Shown: positions 8,315 to 17,151 of the stretch, in pieces
How positions within the stretch are numbered: position 1 is the stretch's first letter
Layout: every line of letters starts with the position of its first letter
Made by a program: the position numbers and the translations under genes
Source of the DNA: Flavobacteriales bacterium
GTDB lineage: Bacteria > Bacteroidota > Bacteroidia > Flavobacteriales_F > PHOS-HE28
Reading direction: 5' to 3'
Length of the DNA stretch: 64,000 nucleotides
Assembly: GCA_016715895.1 (NCBI GenBank)
Contig: JADJXH010000003.1
Location: forward strand, 1,908,501 to 1,972,500
Notes under the pieces: generated by a model
What the model was told of the DNA's origin: nothing
Databases searched by the model: none
Seen by the model: only the letters and a program-made list of their open reading frames with translations

Positions 8315-9664
8315 TTAGAGGTCCTCGGCATTGACGGCCTTTCCGCGGCCCAGGTAGGTCATCACGCTGCGGAAGCCGATGTAGCACTTGGAGGTGTCCT
8401 GGTATTCGTAGCTGCGGGTGCCGGTCTGCAGGTACCAGCCGATGTCCTTCCAGGAGCCGCCGCGGATCACCTTGCGCTTGAGCGAAGGCGGGTCGTTGGC
8501 CAGGGCATCATAGCTGTACTCGGGGTTCAGGTCGTGGTCGAAGTCGTACACCGCCTCATCGAAGGCCGTGCTGGTCCACTCCGCCACGTTGCCGGCCATG
8601 TTGTAGAGGCCATAGTCGTTCGGCGAGTAGCTGTCGATGGGCACGGTGTGGAAGCCACCGTCGTCCGTGTAGTTCCCGTGCAGGGGCTTGAAGTTGCCCA
8701 GGAAGCAGCCCTGACGGTTGCGGATGTACGGACCGCCCCAAGGATAGGGTTGGAGGTCAAGGCCCCCGCGTGCGGCGTACTCCCACTCGGCCTCGGTGGG
8801 CAGTCGGAAGCGGTTCACGAAGGGCTCCTCCTGCGAGCTCAGCCAGCTGTTCATCAGCATGGAGCGCCACACGTTGAAGGCCGTGGCCTGCGTCCAGGTG
8901 ATGCCCACCACGGGATAGTCGTCGTAGGCCGGATGCCAGAAGTAGTTCTCGGTCATCGGCTCGTTGAAGGAGTAGGTGAAGTCATGCACCCAGGCGAGCG
9001 TGTCGGGATACACGTTGATCACCTCCTTGATGATGAACTTGCTGCGGTCGCTGTGGCCGCGGATGGCATTGTTCTGGCCCTTGGTGTTCGTGTAGCTCAG
9101 GTCCAGGTCACGTCCGGCCTTCCTGGCGGCCTCCTTGAGGTCGATCCAGTAGTACTCGAACATGAGCTTGCGGGTGTCGATCTCCTTGCGGCGATAGAAC
9201 TGCTCGCTCTCGCTGTAGAACATGTCGGCCAGGGCCTCGCGCTCCTCCTCGCCATACCAGTTGATGCGTTCGCGCCAGTTGATGATCGGGGGATCGATCT
9301 CCTCGCCGAACTCATCCTCACTGATGACGTGCTCCCCGATGTCGTCCTCACCCAGCAGCTTCTTCGCGGTGCTGTCGATGACGTAGTACACGAACTGACG
9401 GTACTCGTTGTTGGAGATCTCCGTCTGGTCGATGTAGAACGCCTGGACCGAAACGGTCTTGCTCTTGGAGACCATGGCGTAGGGGGCGTCCTGATCGCTG
9501 GGTCCCATGGTGTAGCTGCCCATGGGGATGTAGTTCATCCCGTAGGGGTCCACCTGGTACCAGTCCGGACGTCCGACGACGCCGATGAGCTGCCCCTGCC
9601 CGCCGCCGCCGCAACTGGCCAGCAAGCCGACAGCGCCGATGTAGATGATGGGACGAAGTTGCAT
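8315..9664 (-). CDS. gldK: GldK, T9SS/gliding outer-membrane-associated lipoprotein
   Basis: GldK (PorK) is the lipoprotein half of the periplasmic GldK/GldN ring. The lipobox LLASC places the lipidated Cys at residue 18. Most of the 449-residue protein is an FGE-sulfatase-like (formylglycine-generating enzyme fold) domain, seen in MGSYTMGPSDQ, RLPTEAEWEYAARGG, YPWGG, YNMAGNVAEWTS and VIRGGSW near the end. In this family the fold is structural and no sulfatase-modifying activity is expected. It follows porP by 104 bp and starts the gldKLMN run. Confidence 0.96.
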   Translation of the reverse strand: MQLRPIIYIGAVGLLASCGGGGQGQLIGVVGRPDWYQVDPYGMNYIPMGSYTMGPSDQDAPYAMVSKSKTVSVQAFYIDQTEISNNEYRQFVYYVIDSTAKKLLGEDDIGEHVISEDEFGEEIDPPIINWRERINWYGEEEREALADMFYSESEQFYRRKEIDTRKLMFEYYWIDLKEAARKAGRDLDLSYTNTKGQNNAIRGHSDRSKFIIKEVINVYPDTLAWVHDFTYSFNEPMTENYFWHPAYDDYPVVGITWTQATAFNVWRSMLMNSWLSSQEEPFVNRFRLPTEAEWEYAARGGLDLQPYPWGGPYIRNRQGCFLGNFKPLHGNYTDDGGFHTVPIDSYSPNDYGLYNMAGNVAEWTSTAFDEAVYDFDHDLNPEYSYDALANDPPSLKRKVIRGGSWKDIGWYLQTGTRSYEYQDTSKCYIGFRSVMTYLGRGKAVNAEDL

Positions 9665-9768
9665 GGGTTCCTCCGTTTGTGCCGTTCGACCGTTGGGGCC
9701 TTGGGTCCGGGTAAGCGAACACTTCAGGCTAGACTTCCTACGGCCGTGCAGGTGTTTGGGTTACCGTC

Positions 9769-10701
9769 TTACAGGAAGCGGATGTTCCGGTAGATCTCGA
9801 GCTTCTCCGGCTTGATGATCTTGAAGCAGTAGTTCAACATCACCTCGTGGCTGCCACTGCTGTAGTTGCTCAGCTGGGAGGTGGTCACATCGTAGCTGTA
9901 CCCCAGGCGGATGCTGGAGTTGCCACTGGGGAATTTGTACTGATAGCCGATCATGGGAGCGATGGCATCCTCGGTACGGTAGGTAACGCCCAGCCAGACC
10001 ATGTCATTGTACAGGAAGGTGGCGTTCACATCGAGCTGCGTGGTGGCCGCGTCGCTCTTGACGAGGACGCTGGGCTGGAGCACATACTTCTTGTTGCCCC
10101 CGATGGCCCAGTCGTAGCCGCCCTGCAGGAAATAGTGGCGGGCGTTCTTGATGCTCACCTCTTCCAGGGCGGTCTCCGGAAGCTGGGTGCTGCTGATGCC
10201 CACCCAGAAGGTGGGGGCCACGTAGTAAAGGCCTGCGCCAAGGTCAAAGCCGGCATCGGAAACACCGGCGTCGGGGATGGCGTCGTCATTGGCCACCGGG
10301 TCCACGGCCACCCAGTCGCTGCCCAGGGAGCGGCTGGTCATGCCCGCATAGATGCCCACCCCGAAGGTGCCGGGCCCGAACTTCCGGTGGAAGGAATAGC
10401 TGAGGCGGGCGATGGTGCCCTTCTGCTGCCCGAGCTGGTCCATGTACACGGAGAGGCCCACCCCGCTGCTGATCTTGCTGATCGGCATCTGGAAGTTGAA
10501 GAGGCCGGTCTTGGGCGCACCCTCGAAGCCGCTCCACTGCTGGCGCAGCAGGGCGGTGACGCACATGTTGCCGCTGGTGCCGGCCACGGCCGGGTTCACC
10601 GACAGGCGGTCGAACATGTATTGGGTGTACTGCGGTTCCTGTTGGGCGTGCACAACACCCATCAGGCCCGCGCAAAGCGCTGCGGTCAGTTTCCCCCTCA
10701 T
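9769..10701 (-). CDS. PorP/SprF family type IX secretion outer-membrane protein
   Basis: This 310-residue outer-membrane barrel belongs to the PorP/SprF family, which works with the T9SS and attaches or secretes particular substrates. The start at 10701 (MRGKLTAALCA) gives a signal peptide ending VHAQ. It is followed by the family opening QEPQYTQYMFDRLSVNPAVAG, and the C-terminus has the usual barrel strands and the ending YCFKIIKPEK. The open frame extends 24 codons upstream without a good signal sequence. It is first in a probable porP-gldK-gldL-gldM-gldN transcription unit with a promoter-like site at 10779-10786. Confidence 0.93.
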   Translation of the reverse strand: MRGKLTAALCAGLMGVVHAQQEPQYTQYMFDRLSVNPAVAGTSGNMCVTALLRQQWSGFEGAPKTGLFNFQMPISKISSGVGLSVYMDQLGQQKGTIARLSYSFHRKFGPGTFGVGIYAGMTSRSLGSDWVAVDPVANDDAIPDAGVSDAGFDLGAGLYYVAPTFWVGISSTQLPETALEEVSIKNARHYFLQGGYDWAIGGNKKYVLQPSVLVKSDAATTQLDVNATFLYNDMVWLGVTYRTEDAIAPMIGYQYKFPSGNSSIRLGYSYDVTTSQLSNYSSGSHEVMLNYCFKIIKPEKLEIYRNIRFL

Positions 10702-10778
10702 CCTTGGTTCCGTTCTGGGCCGGCCGTCATGGGACGAAAGTCCCCTCGGGACCGGCGTTGATCCCGGCGCCAATATAG

Positions 10779-10808
10779 CAAAGATCCGGACCGTCCAAAT
10801 TTCCCCAA
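10779..10808 (-). promoter_or_regulatory. Promoter-like site upstream of porP
   Basis: The minus strand has GATCTTTG at 10786-10779, one mismatch to TAnnTTTG, preceded by TTG at 10808-10806 with a 19-base spacer. The porP start codon is 78 bases downstream. It is a candidate promoter for the porP-gldKLMN cluster. Confidence 0.45.
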
Positions 10809-10833
10809 GCCCAGCAGGGGCGGGCGAAGGCGG

Positions 10834-12003
10834 TCAGGCCAGCTTCTGGAAGGTGCGCCACCAGCGGTCGGGCACCTCCTCCCGGCAGGCCATCTGGTAA
10901 TCCGCGTAGCTGCACGGCACCAGATGGTGACGTTCGAACCGCGCCTCCTGTTCGGCCCTGTAAGGCACGTCCATCCACCAGCGATCGCTCACGGCGCTCT
11001 TGTAGAACACCAGCTCCTGCTCGTTGCCCCGGATGGGGATCCGGAACCGGGTGAACCGCTTCCGGTCCAGCCACGGCAGATCGTTGGTGCGCGAGCGGAA
11101 GCCATCGAGGAAGCACCAGATCATCTGGGCCGCCAGTTGGGCGGTGACCCCGTCCTGGTCGCGGCCGGGATCCAGTTCATAGAGCCCCACGGACGAGATC
11201 TTCTCGCTGATGCCGGCATAGCGCATGAGCTGGCAGACCTCCTCGGCGTGGAACCCGTTGGGACCGGGCCGGGTGGTCCCCGGTGCATCACTGCGCCGCA
11301 CGGCGGCAAGGTCGACGCTCAAGGTGTCGCCATTGCGGAGCACCGGTTCAGCATCGGCCAGATGGTCGCGCAGCTCGCCCAAGCGATGGGCATCGAAGAA
11401 GAGCTTGTCCATCAGCTCGATGCCGGGCTGATCCACGAGGTAGGTCTGGAAGCCGAGGTTGCTGTAGTTGAACAGGTAGTTGGGCTGACGCAGCACGATG
11501 TGGCTGAGGTAGCTGCTGTCGGCCAGGCCCTGCCCGGGCTCGCCCAGGTCGAAGCGCGCATCGATGCAGACCAGGTTGGCCGTGCGCTCCAGCTTCTCGT
11601 AGGCCAGGTACTGGGTGAAGGTGTGGCCCTGCCCACCGCCCAGGATGATGGGCACGATGCCGCGACGCACCAGTTCGGCGATGGACTCGGCGAGCGCATG
11701 CTGGGTATCCTGCGCACTGGCACCGGGATGGATGTCACCGAGGTCCACCAACTGGAGCCGGCCCTGGGGGCGGAAGAGCGGATACAGCTGCTCGCGGATG
11801 GCATCCGGGGCCTCCACACAGCGTCTTGGGCGCGCGTGGCCGGGATCGTCGAGCACCCCGATCAGCGCCACCTGGGCCCCTTCCAGCTCAGGAAATCCGG
11901 CAGGACCGTGGAAGTGCGCCCCGTCGCCCAGGGTGTGGGCCGCATGGTCGGGGCGTTGGGCACCGAAGCGGGGGCTGGGACGGAAGTAGAGGCTGATGTC
12001 CAT
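10834..12003 (-). CDS. Arginase/formimidoylglutamase-like protein with altered metal site
   Basis: The 389-residue protein has the arginase (ureohydrolase) fold signatures in order: GGGQGHT at 122-128, DARFD at 148-152 and SVDLAAVRRSDAPG from 229. In catalytic arginases these positions read GGDHS, DAHxD and SxDxDxxDP, and supply the two Mn ligands. Here the histidine of DAHxD is Arg and several aspartates are replaced. This matches a Bacteroidota group usually labelled formimidoylglutamase, but the label implies an activity the motifs do not support. The start at 12003 (MDISLYF) is preferred over an upstream frame extension. It lies between topA and porP on the same strand. Confidence 0.8.
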   Translation of the reverse strand: MDISLYFRPSPRFGAQRPDHAAHTLGDGAHFHGPAGFPELEGAQVALIGVLDDPGHARPRRCVEAPDAIREQLYPLFRPQGRLQLVDLGDIHPGASAQDTQHALAESIAELVRRGIVPIILGGGQGHTFTQYLAYEKLERTANLVCIDARFDLGEPGQGLADSSYLSHIVLRQPNYLFNYSNLGFQTYLVDQPGIELMDKLFFDAHRLGELRDHLADAEPVLRNGDTLSVDLAAVRRSDAPGTTRPGPNGFHAEEVCQLMRYAGISEKISSVGLYELDPGRDQDGVTAQLAAQMIWCFLDGFRSRTNDLPWLDRKRFTRFRIPIRGNEQELVFYKSAVSDRWWMDVPYRAEQEARFERHHLVPCSYADYQMACREEVPDRWWRTFQKLA

Positions 12004-12131
12004 GCGTGACCCGGACCGTGGCTCCGGTCCTGGCGAAGGTCCGACGCTGGCCGGCGACCACGGCGCCCGGTCACACCGAGCTACGCACACGATGCTGTTG
12101 GCAACCCTGCTCCGGGTCCGCGCCTCGGGGG

Positions 12132-14738
12132 TCAGGCCTTTTTGGACGACGACTTCCTGGGCGCGGTCTTCTTACCGGCGGCCTTCTTCGCGGACGCTTT
12201 CTTCACGGGGGCCTTCTCAGCCGGGGCACTGCGTGTGCGGCCCTTCCGTCCGCCCTTCCTCTCGGGGGCGGCCGCCAGCAGCTCGGTGGCCTGCTCCAGG
12301 GTCACCTCTTCGGCCTTCGTGCCCTTGGGCAGGTTGGCGTTCTTGCTGCCGTCGGTGATGTAAGGACCGTAGCGCCCGTCGAGCACTTGGATGGCGCTGT
12401 TGGGGAACTCCTTGAGCACGTTCTGGCGGGCGCCGGCCAGCTTGGCCTCCACCAGCTCGATGGCGCGCTCCAGCGTCACGGCGGCGGGGTCCTCGGACTT
12501 GGGGATGTTGGCGTAGGTCCTGCCGAACTTCACGTAGGGGCCGAAGCGGCCGCGGCCGGCCACGATCATTTCGCCCTTGTATTCGCCCAGATCGCGCGTG
12601 GCGCTGGCCGCCTTCTTCAGGTCGATGAGCTCGATGGCACGGGCCAGGTCGATGCTGAGCGGGTCGTCATCCGCCGTCAGGCTGGCGAAGGTGCCGCCCA
12701 GACGCACGTACGGGCCGAAGCGGCCGATGGCCACGCTGACGACCTCGCCATCACGCTCACCCAAGGTGCGGGGCAGCTTGAAGAGGTCCAGGGCCTCTTC
12801 CAGGGTGATGGTGCCGATGCTCTGGTCCTTGCGCAGGCTGGCAAAGCGCGGCTTCTCCTCGTCCTCGGCGTCGCCGATCTGGATCATTGGGCCGAAGCGG
12901 CCGATGCGGGCGACCACGTCCTTGCCGCTCGCGGGGTCCTGGCCCAGCACGCGGGAACCGGTGGCGCGTTCCGCGGTCTCGCTCACCGTGCCGATGGTCT
13001 TGTGGAAGGGCGCGTAGAACTCCTTGAGCATGGCGCGCCAGTTCATGGTGCCTTCGGCGATCTGGTCGAACTCGCCCTCCACGTAGGCCGTGAAATTGAG
13101 GTCGACGATGGTGGGGAAGTGCTCGACCAGGAAGTCGTTCACCACCATGCCGATGTCGGTGGGGAAGAGCTTCTGCTTCTCGGCCCCCACGTTCTCGGTG
13201 GCCGTGCGGTCGCTGATGGCGCCATCGGCAAGCGTGAGGATCCGGTACGGACGCGGTGTACCCTCGCGGTTCTCCTTCACCACATAACCGCGCTTCTGCA
13301 CCGTGCTGATCGTGGGCGCGTAGGTGCTGGGGCGGCCGATGCCAAGCTCCTCGAGCTTCTTCACCAGACTGGCCTCGGTGTAGCGGGGGGCCGGGCGCTC
13401 GAAACGCTGGGTGGCCGTCATCTCCTGCAGGCCGAGCGCCTCGCCCTGCTTCATCTCGGGCAGCAGGCCCTCCTGCTCCTCGCTGTCGCCTTCATCGTCG
13501 CGGCCCTCCATGTACACCTTCAGGAAACCGTCGAAGAGGATCACCTCGCCCTGGGCGACGAGGTCATCGCCCGGGTGGCCGCTGATGGCGATGTTGACCA
13601 CGGTCCTCTCCAGCTCGGCGTCGGCCATCTGGCTGGCGAGGGTGCGCTTGCTGATGAGGTCGTAGAGGCGCTCCGCATCGCGGTCGGCGCCGGCGGTGCG
13701 TACGTTGAGGTCGGTGGGTCGGATGGCCTCGTGCGCCTCCTGGGCGCCCTTGCTCTTGCTCTGGTAGCGCCGGGCCTTGCAGTAGCGGGGGCCATACTGG
13801 GCGGTGATGGCGGCTTCGGCGGCGGCGATGGCCTGCTCGCTCAGGTTCACCGAGTCGGTACGCATGTAGGTGATGTGCCCCTGCTCGTAGAGCCCCTGGG
13901 CGATGCGCATGGTGCGGTCCACGCCGAAGCCGAGCTTGCGGCTGGCCTCCTGCTGCAGGGTGGACGTGGTGAAGGGCGCGGCGGGGGTGCGTTTGCCGGG
14001 CTTCTTCTCCACCGCGTTCACGGTGAAGCTGGCACCCACACAGCCCTGCAGGAAGGCCATGGCCTCGGCCTCGGAGGCAAAGCGCCTCGGCAGTTCGGCC
14101 TTCACCGTGGCCTTGCCTCCGGTGACCAGCAAGGCGGTGATACGGAAGGCGCTCTTTTCGGCGAATCCGAGGATCTCACGTTCGCGCTCCACGATGAGCC
14201 GTACCGCCACGCTCTGCACGCGGCCCGCGCTGAGGCTCGGCTTCACCTTGCGCCACAGGATGGGGCTGAGCTCGTAGCCCACCAGGCGGTCGAGCACGCG
14301 GCGGGCCTGCTGGGCGTCCACCAGGTGCACGTCGATCTTCCGCGGGTTCTCGATGGCCTTGAGGATGGCGGGCTTGGTGATCTCGTTGAAGGTGATGCGG
14401 CGCACCTTGTCGTCGGGCAGCTTCAAGGCCTCCTTCAGGTGCCAGCTGATGGCCTCCCCTTCGCGGTCCTCGTCAGTGGCGAGCCACACGATGGCCGCCT
14501 TGTCGGCTTCCTTCTTCAGTTCGGATAGCCGGCCCTTCTTGTCATCCGGAATGATGTAGGTGGGCTCGAAGCCGTTGTCCACATCCACGCTGAGGTCGCG
14601 CTCGGGCAGGTCGCGGACGTGGCCGTAGCTGCTGAGCACGGTGTAGCCCTCGCCGAGGTACTTCTCGATGGTCTTCGCCTTGGCGGGCGACTCCACGATC
14701 ACCAGTTCGCCCGTGCCTGCTTCCTTCTTCTTCGCCAT
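12132..14738 (-). CDS. topA: DNA topoisomerase I (type IA)
   Basis: This 868-residue enzyme relaxes negative supercoils. The N-terminal TOPRIM domain shows LVIVESPAKAKTI (12-24) with the acidic triad Asp89, Asp91, Glu93 (TDEDREGE). The catalytic tyrosine is Tyr291 in YMRTDS. After the type IA core come four C-terminal repeats built around GPMIQIG, GPYVRLG, GPYVKFG and GPYITDG (about 590-820). A Lys/Ala-rich tail (about 830-868) follows. No Cys4 zinc fingers are present; the repeats replace them. A TTCTTTTG promoter-like element lies at 14759-14766. Confidence 0.97.
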   Translation of the reverse strand: MAKKKEAGTGELVIVESPAKAKTIEKYLGEGYTVLSSYGHVRDLPERDLSVDVDNGFEPTYIIPDDKKGRLSELKKEADKAAIVWLATDEDREGEAISWHLKEALKLPDDKVRRITFNEITKPAILKAIENPRKIDVHLVDAQQARRVLDRLVGYELSPILWRKVKPSLSAGRVQSVAVRLIVEREREILGFAEKSAFRITALLVTGGKATVKAELPRRFASEAEAMAFLQGCVGASFTVNAVEKKPGKRTPAAPFTTSTLQQEASRKLGFGVDRTMRIAQGLYEQGHITYMRTDSVNLSEQAIAAAEAAITAQYGPRYCKARRYQSKSKGAQEAHEAIRPTDLNVRTAGADRDAERLYDLISKRTLASQMADAELERTVVNIAISGHPGDDLVAQGEVILFDGFLKVYMEGRDDEGDSEEQEGLLPEMKQGEALGLQEMTATQRFERPAPRYTEASLVKKLEELGIGRPSTYAPTISTVQKRGYVVKENREGTPRPYRILTLADGAISDRTATENVGAEKQKLFPTDIGMVVNDFLVEHFPTIVDLNFTAYVEGEFDQIAEGTMNWRAMLKEFYAPFHKTIGTVSETAERATGSRVLGQDPASGKDVVARIGRFGPMIQIGDAEDEEKPRFASLRKDQSIGTITLEEALDLFKLPRTLGERDGEVVSVAIGRFGPYVRLGGTFASLTADDDPLSIDLARAIELIDLKKAASATRDLGEYKGEMIVAGRGRFGPYVKFGRTYANIPKSEDPAAVTLERAIELVEAKLAGARQNVLKEFPNSAIQVLDGRYGPYITDGSKNANLPKGTKAEEVTLEQATELLAAAPERKGGRKGRTRSAPAEKAPVKKASAKKAAGKKTAPRKSSSKKA

Positions 14739-14758
14739 GGGATGCGGTCCTTGGTCCG

Positions 14759-14766
14759 CAAAAGAA
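14759..14766 (-). promoter_or_regulatory. Promoter-like -7 element for topA
   Basis: The minus strand reads TTCTTTTG 20 bases before the topA ATG, one mismatch (position 2) to TAnnTTTG, followed by CGG as at other promoters in the window. Confidence 0.4.
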
Positions 14767-14813
14767 CGCTCATCCGGGGCCGTGCGGTGGATCGGGCGAG
14801 CCCCCCTCCCACC

Positions 14814-14838
14814 CTTCCCCTATGGGGAAGCTTTTTTT
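14814..14838 (+). terminator. Intrinsic terminator oriented on the plus strand
   Basis: A perfect CTTCCCC-TAT-GGGGAAG hairpin is followed by C and seven T residues, the best-formed intrinsic terminator in the window. It points to the right, yet both neighbours (topA and the OM protein at 14907) are on the minus strand. No plus-strand gene ends here, so it may end an unseen short transcript or lie within an interspersed palindromic element. Confidence 0.7.
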
Positions 14839-14906
14839 CAACAGGGACGGGCCTCGCGCGGTGGCGTGCGCGCCCCGCGCATACGTACGAACGCGCGCGA
14901 GGGACG

Positions 14907-15611
14907 TCAGCGGACGGGTGGGCGGGCCCATTCGGTGAGGGCCATGCGCTTGGTGGTGAAGGCCCACCCCAGCCGCAGGCCCGACTCCCAGGAGCGCGAG
15001 CCGCCACCGACACGGACCATGGGCACCAGGCTGAGGGCGGTGAAGGGGTCGATGACAAGTTCGCCGCCGGCGGTGAGCGGAACGCGTATGCCCAGGCCCA
15101 GCATGGCACGCAGCTCGCCACCGAAGCCCTTGGGATCGGCGTCCCCGAGGGTTTCGTTCAAAGTGCCATTGAGGCCCCATCCGGTGCGGGTGCCGTTCAT
15201 CCGGCCCGCGACCACCGCCCCCAGCGCAAGCCCGAAGCGCAACCGCGTGTTCCCGGGTTGGTCCAGGTTCACCTCGGGCAGCAAGGCCAACCGCACGGTG
15301 TAGAGCTCCACGGAGGCCGTGGTGGACTCGCCACTGCCCAGGCCGCCATCGGACCAGCTGGCGCTGAACCGGCGTCGGTCGACCTGCAGCTCGCCCCCCA
15401 GGTGGAGGCGACCCGGGGTGTGCTCCCGGTAGAACACGGCCATCGACCAGGCGGGCTGGTCGACACCCTCGAAGTCCAGGGAGCCTGTGGTGTTCTTGCG
15501 CTTCCGCTCCTGCAGGTCCAGGTGGGCCGCGCCGACCGTGATGCCGATCGCGTACTGCGCTGTGGCCTGTGCGATCGTGAGCAGGCCCAGGACGAACAAC
15601 GCCGCACGCAT
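14907..15611 (-). CDS. Probable outer-membrane beta-barrel protein
   Basis: This 234-residue exported protein has a signal peptide (MRAALFVLGLLTIAQATAQ) from the start at 15611. It is followed by alternating hydrophobic/polar segments with glycines and aromatics typical of small outer-membrane barrels (YAIGITVG, WSMAVFYREH, LRFGLALGAVVAG, GELRAMLGLGIRVPL). It does not end in a classic terminal aromatic. No enzymatic motif is seen. It diverges from miaB, with about 95 bp between the two starts. Function is unknown; an OM porin-like or structural role is inferred. Confidence 0.7.
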   Translation of the reverse strand: MRAALFVLGLLTIAQATAQYAIGITVGAAHLDLQERKRKNTTGSLDFEGVDQPAWSMAVFYREHTPGRLHLGGELQVDRRRFSASWSDGGLGSGESTTASVELYTVRLALLPEVNLDQPGNTRLRFGLALGAVVAGRMNGTRTGWGLNGTLNETLGDADPKGFGGELRAMLGLGIRVPLTAGGELVIDPFTALSLVPMVRVGGGSRSWESGLRLGWAFTTKRMALTEWARPPVR

Positions 15612-15657
15612 GGGAGTAAGGTCTCTCAAATGTAGGCCCCCATACCCCTCTGCCACC

Positions 15658-15691
15658 TTGTCAGTCGCCTGGGAAGATCGCCCTACCTTTG
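15658..15691 (+). promoter_or_regulatory. Promoter of the miaB operon
   Basis: TTG at 15658-15660 and TACCTTTG at 15684-15691 are separated by 23 bases, matching the Bacteroidota TTG / TAnnTTTG arrangement. The miaB ATG is 15 bases after the -7 element, so the leader is very short. The same 23-base spacing recurs upstream of secG. Confidence 0.65.
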
Positions 15692-15705
15692 CGGCCCTTT
15701 CCACC

Positions 15706-17112
15706 ATGGCCGGCAAGCGCGTCCATATCGAGAGCTACGGCTGCCAGATGAACTTCAGCGACAGCGAGATCGTCGCGAGCATCCTGGCCCGGGACGGCTA
15801 CACCGTGGTGGATCGGCCCGAGGAGGCGGACCTGGTGCTGCTGAACACCTGCAGCATCCGCGACAAGGCTGAGCAGACGGTGCTGAACCGGATCGACGGG
15901 CTGAACCACCTGAAGGGAAGGAACCCCGACCTGCGGGTGGGCGTGCTGGGCTGCATGGCCGAGCGCATGCGGGAGGACCTGCTGGAGAAGAAGAAGCTGG
16001 TGGACCTGGTGGTGGGGCCCGACGCCTACCGCACCCTGCCTGCCCTGCTCGATGAGGTGGAAGGCGGCCAAAAGGCCGTGAACGTGCTGCTGAGCCGCGA
16101 GGAGACCTACGCCGAGATCGAGCCCGTGCGCCTGGGCAGCAACGGGGTCACCGCCTTCGTCACCATCATGCGGGGCTGCGACAACATGTGCGCCTTCTGC
16201 GTGGTGCCCTTCACCCGGGGGCGTGAACGCAGCCGCGACCCGGACAGCATCGTGGACGAATGCCGGCAGCTGGTGGCCCAGGGCTACCGCGAGGTGACGC
16301 TGCTGGGCCAGAACGTGGACAGCTACCGCTGGAACGTGGACGGCCGCGGCGCGGTGAAGGACCCTTCGCAGCCGGTGACCGACTTCGCCGACCTCCTGGA
16401 GCGGGTGGCCGGGGTGAGCCCGCTGTTGCGCGTGCGCTACAGCACCAGCCATCCCAAGGACATGACCGACAAGGTGCTGGAGGTGATGGCGCGCCACGAC
16501 AACATCTGCAAGTACATCCACCTGCCGGTGCAGAGCGGCAGCAGCGCGGTGCTGAAGCGGATGAACCGCGGCTACGACCGGGCCTGGTACCTGGACCGCA
16601 TCGCCGCCATCCGCCGGCACATGCCCGACTGCGCCATCAGCACCGACCTCATCAGCGGCTTCTGCGGCGAGACCGAGGAGGAGCACCAGGACACCCTGAG
16701 CCTGATGGAGGCGGTGCGCTACGACATGGCCTACATGTTCAAGTACAGCGAGCGCCCGAAGACCCTGGCCGCGCGCAAGTACGCGGACGACGTGCCGGAC
16801 GAGGTGAAAGGCCGGCGCCTGCAGGAGGTGATCGACCTGCAGATGAAGCATGCCGGTGAGCGCAACCAACGGCACGTGGGCCAGGTGCAGGAGGTGTTGA
16901 TCGAGGGCGTGAGCAAGCGAAGCGATGCGCACCTGTTCGGCCGCAACAGCCAGAACGCGGTGGTGATCGTGGCGCGCGGGCACCAGGGCACGGAGCTGAC
17001 CCCCGGCGACCGGGTGCTGGCACGGATCGTGAGCGGCACGAGCGGCTCGTTGCAGGGCGAGGTGACGGAGGTCGTGGCGCGTCGCCAGGCCTCCGCCGAA
17101 GTGGCTTCATAG
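15706..17112 (+). CDS. miaB: tRNA-2-methylthio-N6-dimethylallyladenosine synthase MiaB
   Basis: MiaB is a radical-SAM methylthiotransferase that adds the 2-methylthio group to i6A37 of tRNAs reading UNN codons. The 468-residue protein has all three parts. The N-terminal UPF0004 domain carries cluster cysteines in YGCQMNFSDSE, NTCSIRDKAE and LGCMAER. The radical-SAM motif is CDNMCAFC. The C-terminal TRAM domain is around QVQEVLIEGVSK. The ATG at 15706 is chosen because homology starts there (MAGKRVHIESYGC). It heads a run with the sigma-54 activator, lptE and a TPR protein. Confidence 0.97.
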   Translation: MAGKRVHIESYGCQMNFSDSEIVASILARDGYTVVDRPEEADLVLLNTCSIRDKAEQTVLNRIDGLNHLKGRNPDLRVGVLGCMAERMREDLLEKKKLVDLVVGPDAYRTLPALLDEVEGGQKAVNVLLSREETYAEIEPVRLGSNGVTAFVTIMRGCDNMCAFCVVPFTRGRERSRDPDSIVDECRQLVAQGYREVTLLGQNVDSYRWNVDGRGAVKDPSQPVTDFADLLERVAGVSPLLRVRYSTSHPKDMTDKVLEVMARHDNICKYIHLPVQSGSSAVLKRMNRGYDRAWYLDRIAAIRRHMPDCAISTDLISGFCGETEEEHQDTLSLMEAVRYDMAYMFKYSERPKTLAARKYADDVPDEVKGRRLQEVIDLQMKHAGERNQRHVGQVQEVLIEGVSKRSDAHLFGRNSQNAVVIVARGHQGTELTPGDRVLARIVSGTSGSLQGEVTEVVARRQASAEVAS

Positions 17113-17151
17113 GACCAACGGGCGCGGAGGCGCACCAGAGCACGGCACGGA

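Noticed and set aside
12006..14528. Long open frame (840 codons) on the plus strand opposite topA
   Set aside because: It is the high-GC antisense shadow of topA, His/Leu/Gly-rich, with no domain or start signal.
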